Shown here one piece after another: positions 5,654 to 7,628 of a stretch of 7,628 nt of DNA. The notes under the pieces are model-generated. The model saw nothing but the letters and a program-made list of their open reading frames with translations, had not been told where the DNA came from and did not search any database. A program made the translations under genes and the position numbers. Numbering within the stretch: position 1 is the first letter of the stretch; each line of letters starts with the position of its first letter. Source of the stretch: Desulfurococcales archaeon (GTDB lineage: Archaea > Thermoproteota > Thermoprotei_A > Sulfolobales > Fervidicoccaceae); assembly GCA_027048265.1 (NCBI GenBank), contig JALTXS010000004.1, forward strand, positions 1 to 7,628, read 5' to 3'.

Positions 5654-6391
5654 ATGGACCTGGTCGACGCCCATGTGCATGCCTACGAGTATGAGGAGGA
5701 GGACTGGCGCGCAATAGCGGGCATGGGTGGCCGTGTGATAATGGTCGCAGTATCAGAAGACCTGGAGAGCTCCCGCAAGACCCTCGGTCTCACGCCTCCG
5801 CCCAACGTGCGTCTCTTCAACTGCGTAGGCATACATCCCTGGAACGCCCATAAGGTGGGGAGCGGCGAGATAAGGGCGCTCGAGGAGCTGGTCGGGGAGA
5901 ATAGGGTCGATTGTATAGGGGAGGTGGGGGTTGACAAGAGGTTCGTGCCCCAGACCTGGGAAGCCCAGGTCAAGGTCTTCGAGAAGATGCTCGTGCTGGC
6001 CCGGGAGCACGGGCTTCCGGTGAACATACACGCCGCGGGCGCGTGGAGGGAGGCCCTGGTCATGGTGCTCCGCCACAGGGTGGAGAGAGCCCTGTTCCAC
6101 TGGTACACGGGGCCCCTGGACGTACTCCGCGACATAGTTGACGCCGGGTACCTGGTCTCCGTCAACGCCGCGGCTGAGATACAGGCCAAGCAGAGGGCCA
6201 TAATAGAGAAGGCCCCCCTCGAGAACATGGTGACGGAGAGCGACGGGCCCTACGAGTACAGGGGCCTGAGGCTCTCAACCACCCTCCTCCCCAAGCTGCT
6301 CGGCATCATAGCCGAGCTCAAGGGGGAGGAAGAGGAGGCCATAGCGAGGAGGGTGTGGCAGAACTTCACACGGGGCTTCATAGCCCCCTGA
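5654..6391 (+). CDS. TatD-family metal-dependent hydrolase
   Basis: This 245-residue amidohydrolase-superfamily TIM barrel has the full set of expected metal ligands: H7 and H9 in VDAHVHA, E90 in IGEVGVDK, H126 in VNIHAAG, H149 in FHWYTG, and D197 in ESDGPY. GIHPWN (59-64) is also typical of the family. TatD proteins are known as 3'-5' exonucleases/DNases, but many archaeal members are uncharacterised and the superfamily includes deaminases. No signal peptide or membrane segment is present, so it is cytosolic. The ATG start follows a strong purine tract, AGGGGGGAAGGGT. It sits 41 bases after the Nudix gene and 20 bases before the phosphoesterase gene, so it is probably in the same transcript as arfA and arfB. 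The DNase role is only a family inference. Confidence 0.88.
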   Translation: MDLVDAHVHAYEYEEEDWRAIAGMGGRVIMVAVSEDLESSRKTLGLTPPPNVRLFNCVGIHPWNAHKVGSGEIRALEELVGENRVDCIGEVGVDKRFVPQTWEAQVKVFEKMLVLAREHGLPVNIHAAGAWREALVMVLRHRVERALFHWYTGPLDVLRDIVDAGYLVSVNAAAEIQAKQRAIIEKAPLENMVTESDGPYEYRGLRLSTTLLPKLLGIIAELKGEEEEAIARRVWQNFTRGFIAP

Positions 6392-6411
6392 CCCCGGTGG
6401 GAGGAGGCCTC

Positions 6412-7173
6412 TTGCCCCCCGAGCGCAGGCCCCTGAGGATTCTGGGCTTCTCGGACACGCACTCGCCCCACCACGTGGGCGAGGTTGTGGCGAAATTGGA
6501 GAGATCATGCAGGGAGGAGACCCCCGACCTCGTCCTCTTCGCGGGGGACCTGGTTGACAGGGGGAGGTGGGACAAGGCACGCCTTGTGAACGATGCTCTG
6601 GAGAGGGTCCTCGGGGAGTGTGGTGACCCTCCCCTGCTGGGCGTCTTCGGCAACGATGACTGGGAGATCGTGCTTGACAAGATAAGGGCTGAGACCCCCA
6701 GGTTCACCTGGCTGGAGGACCGTGTGGAGCAGCTCAGCGTCTCGGGGTGGAGCGTGCGGGTGTGGGGCTCCACGGGAATCTTGGACCGGCCCACCAAGTG
6801 GCAGAGGGAGAACATACCCGATATCCATGAGAGGTACGAGCGCCGGCTGCGTATGCTCGACGATTTCCTCTCCAGACCCAAGGCGGCGGGGGAGCTCTAC
6901 GTTGTCCTCACGCACTATCCCCCCACCTATAAGACCCTCGAGGGAGAGCCCCGGTTCGCCTGGCCGGAGATGGGGAGCTTGAGGGCGGAGAACTCCATAA
7001 GGGCCCATGGCACCTTGGACCTGGCTCTCCACGGCCATGCGCATAAGTCCCGCCGACTTGAGGCGCGTGTGGGAAAGGCGGTCATAGTCAACGCCGCCTT
7101 CCCCGCGAGGCGCGACGTGGTTAGGCTAAGGCTCCCCCGCGTGCTTGGCCTGGACGCATTCCTGGGCGTATAG
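6412..7173 (+). CDS. Calcineurin-like metallophosphoesterase
   Basis: A 253-residue phosphoesterase with all five family motifs in order: FSDTH (13-17), AGDLVDRG (44-51), GNDDW (80-84), LTHYPP (166-171) and LHGHAHK (206-212). The dinuclear metal centre is therefore complete. The motif usually written GNHD reads GNDD here, so the histidine often used as general acid is replaced by aspartate; several archaeal relatives also vary at this place. The insert between motifs three and four (about 96-160) is long and charged and may form a cap that sets substrate choice. The start is TTG at 6412, with GAGGAGG 4 bases before it. A GTG at 6355 would overlap the TatD gene by 37 bases and adds a proline/glycine-rich tail. 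Substrate unknown. Confidence 0.88.
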   Translation: MPPERRPLRILGFSDTHSPHHVGEVVAKLERSCREETPDLVLFAGDLVDRGRWDKARLVNDALERVLGECGDPPLLGVFGNDDWEIVLDKIRAETPRFTWLEDRVEQLSVSGWSVRVWGSTGILDRPTKWQRENIPDIHERYERRLRMLDDFLSRPKAAGELYVVLTHYPPTYKTLEGEPRFAWPEMGSLRAENSIRAHGTLDLALHGHAHKSRRLEARVGKAVIVNAAFPARRDVVRLRLPRVLGLDAFLGV

Positions 7174-7186
7174 GTCCCCCGCGTTG

Positions 7187-7201
7187 CTTAAACGTTATTA
7201 G
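7187..7201 (+). promoter_or_regulatory. TATA-like region for gatC
   Basis: CTTAAACGTTATTAG is the only A/T-rich segment between the phosphoesterase stop and gatC. CTTAAACG would place a start near 7217 and TTATTAG slightly later. This suggests that gatCA is transcribed separately from the arf cluster. Inference from position. Confidence 0.4.
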
Positions 7202-7205
7202 TCAC

Positions 7206-7241
7206 GGGCCCCCACAGGGAGCCTAGCAGCCCAGGGGGCCC
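7206..7241 (+). repeat. Perfect 8-bp GC inverted repeat ending 5 bases before gatC
   Basis: GGGCCCCC (7206-7213) and GGGGGCCC (7234-7241) are perfect inverted repeats around 20 bases. The enclosed bases can partly extend the stem (GGG with CCC, then GC with GC). No T-run follows, so it is not an ordinary terminator. As RNA it would place a stable stem against the gatC start codon. Confidence 0.6.
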
Positions 7242-7246
7242 GAGCT

Positions 7247-7546
7247 ATGGGGGGTAAGGGGATAGAGGTTGGCGACGAGCTTGTGGAGCACCTAGAGTGG
7301 CTCGCACGCATAAGGCTCAGCGGGGAGGAGAGGGAGAGGCTCAAGCGCGACCTCGCCCTGCTCCTGGACTACTTCTCCCAAGTCGTGGAGGCGGGGGTCG
7401 AGGGAGAGGAGGAGCTCCTCTACCCCAACCCCGGGGGCAGGCTGCGTGAGGACCAGCCCGAGCCCCAGGGCGACCCCCGGGAGCACCTGGGGAACGCCCT
7501 GGTGGAGGGGGGGTTTGTTAAGGCGCCTCGGGTGGTGAAGGATTGA
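7247..7546 (+). CDS. gatC: Glutamyl/aspartyl-tRNA amidotransferase subunit C
   Basis: This 99-residue protein matches the GatC plan. The N-terminal helix ELVEHLEWLARIRLSGEERE (11-30) is followed by helix RLKRDLALLLDYFSQVVEA (31-49), a proline-rich linker and the LRED motif (66-69). GatC wraps around GatA and GatB and stabilises the complex. In archaea GatCAB mainly converts Asp-tRNA(Asn) to Asn-tRNA(Asn), as Gln-tRNA formation is handled by GatDE. The ATG has no clear GGAGGTGA-type site; the nearest G-run (GGGGG, 7234-7238) lies in the inverted repeat. The stop overlaps the TTG start of gatA, which confirms the assignment. Length is normal. Confidence 0.9.
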   Translation: MGGKGIEVGDELVEHLEWLARIRLSGEERERLKRDLALLLDYFSQVVEAGVEGEEELLYPNPGGRLREDQPEPQGDPREHLGNALVEGGFVKAPRVVKD

Positions 7547-7628
7547 GGGCTGTTGACTTCATCACCGACCTGGAGGCTGGGGGAGATCCCCACAGGCTTG
7601 TCGAGGAGAGCCTGTCTAGGATAAAGCA
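7543..7628 (+). CDS. gatA: Glutamyl/aspartyl-tRNA amidotransferase subunit A, N-terminal part (runs off the right edge)
   Basis: The first 28 residues of an open frame, beginning at a TTG that overlaps the gatC stop (TTGA). GGTGGTGA ends 4 bases before it. The sequence AVDFITDLEAGGDP, then LVEESLSRIK, fits the N-terminal helices of GatA, the amidase subunit that releases ammonia from glutamine; the Ser-Ser-Lys active site lies outside the window. The assignment leans on gatC being directly upstream. Confidence 0.8.
   Translation, partial: MRAVDFITDLEAGGDPHRLVEESLSRIK

Noticed and set aside
6505..7044. Open frame on the minus strand opposite the metallophosphoesterase gene
   Set aside because: No motif and no ribosome binding site. 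The plus-strand frame has all five phosphoesterase motifs.

Overview
The window looks like chromosomal DNA of a hyperthermophilic crenarchaeon, most like Aeropyrum or another high-GC member of the Desulfurococcales; the genus is a guess. The evidence is GTP cyclohydrolase III (ArfA), a tRNA-Pro whose intron sits in a bulge-helix-bulge fold, frequent TTG and GTG starts behind GGAGGTGA-type ribosome binding sites, archaeal TATA-like boxes, a GatCAB locus and high GC. There is no sign of a mobile element, a CRISPR array or a virus.

Left part, minus strand (1-1280): a probable three-gene operon read right to left. It encodes a 79-residue protein of unknown function, an endonuclease III-type DNA glycosylase with an intact 4Fe-4S cluster motif, and the N-terminal part of a Tan1-like THUMP-domain protein that leaves the window. 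The last two genes share one base. A 164-base divergent promoter region follows. It holds a perfect 16-base AT-rich dyad.

Middle left, plus strand (1445-3112): a flavoprotein of the sulfide:quinone oxidoreductase family, a DUF1641 protein coupled to it, and a hairpin/T-tract terminator. They are probably one membrane-associated redox unit.

Non-coding block (3082-3643): the terminator, then about 180 bases in which I see nothing convincing (3113-3290). A minus-strand tRNA-Pro(GGG) with a 35-base intron follows. After it comes a candidate box C/D-like small RNA with two segments antisense to neighbouring parts of the 16S rRNA 530 region, and then a promoter with an operator-like dyad.

Right part, plus strand (3644-7173): a tight cluster of five genes. 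arfA and arfB catalyse the first two steps of archaeal riboflavin/F420 biosynthesis. They are followed by a Nudix hydrolase overlapping arfB, a TatD-family metal hydrolase and a calcineurin-like metallophosphoesterase. The archaeal pathway has an unassigned deaminase and an unassigned phosphatase, so the last three genes deserve attention as candidates.

Far right (7206-7628): a strong GC hairpin just before gatC, then gatC and the start of gatA, subunits of the tRNA-dependent amidotransferase. gatA runs off the window.
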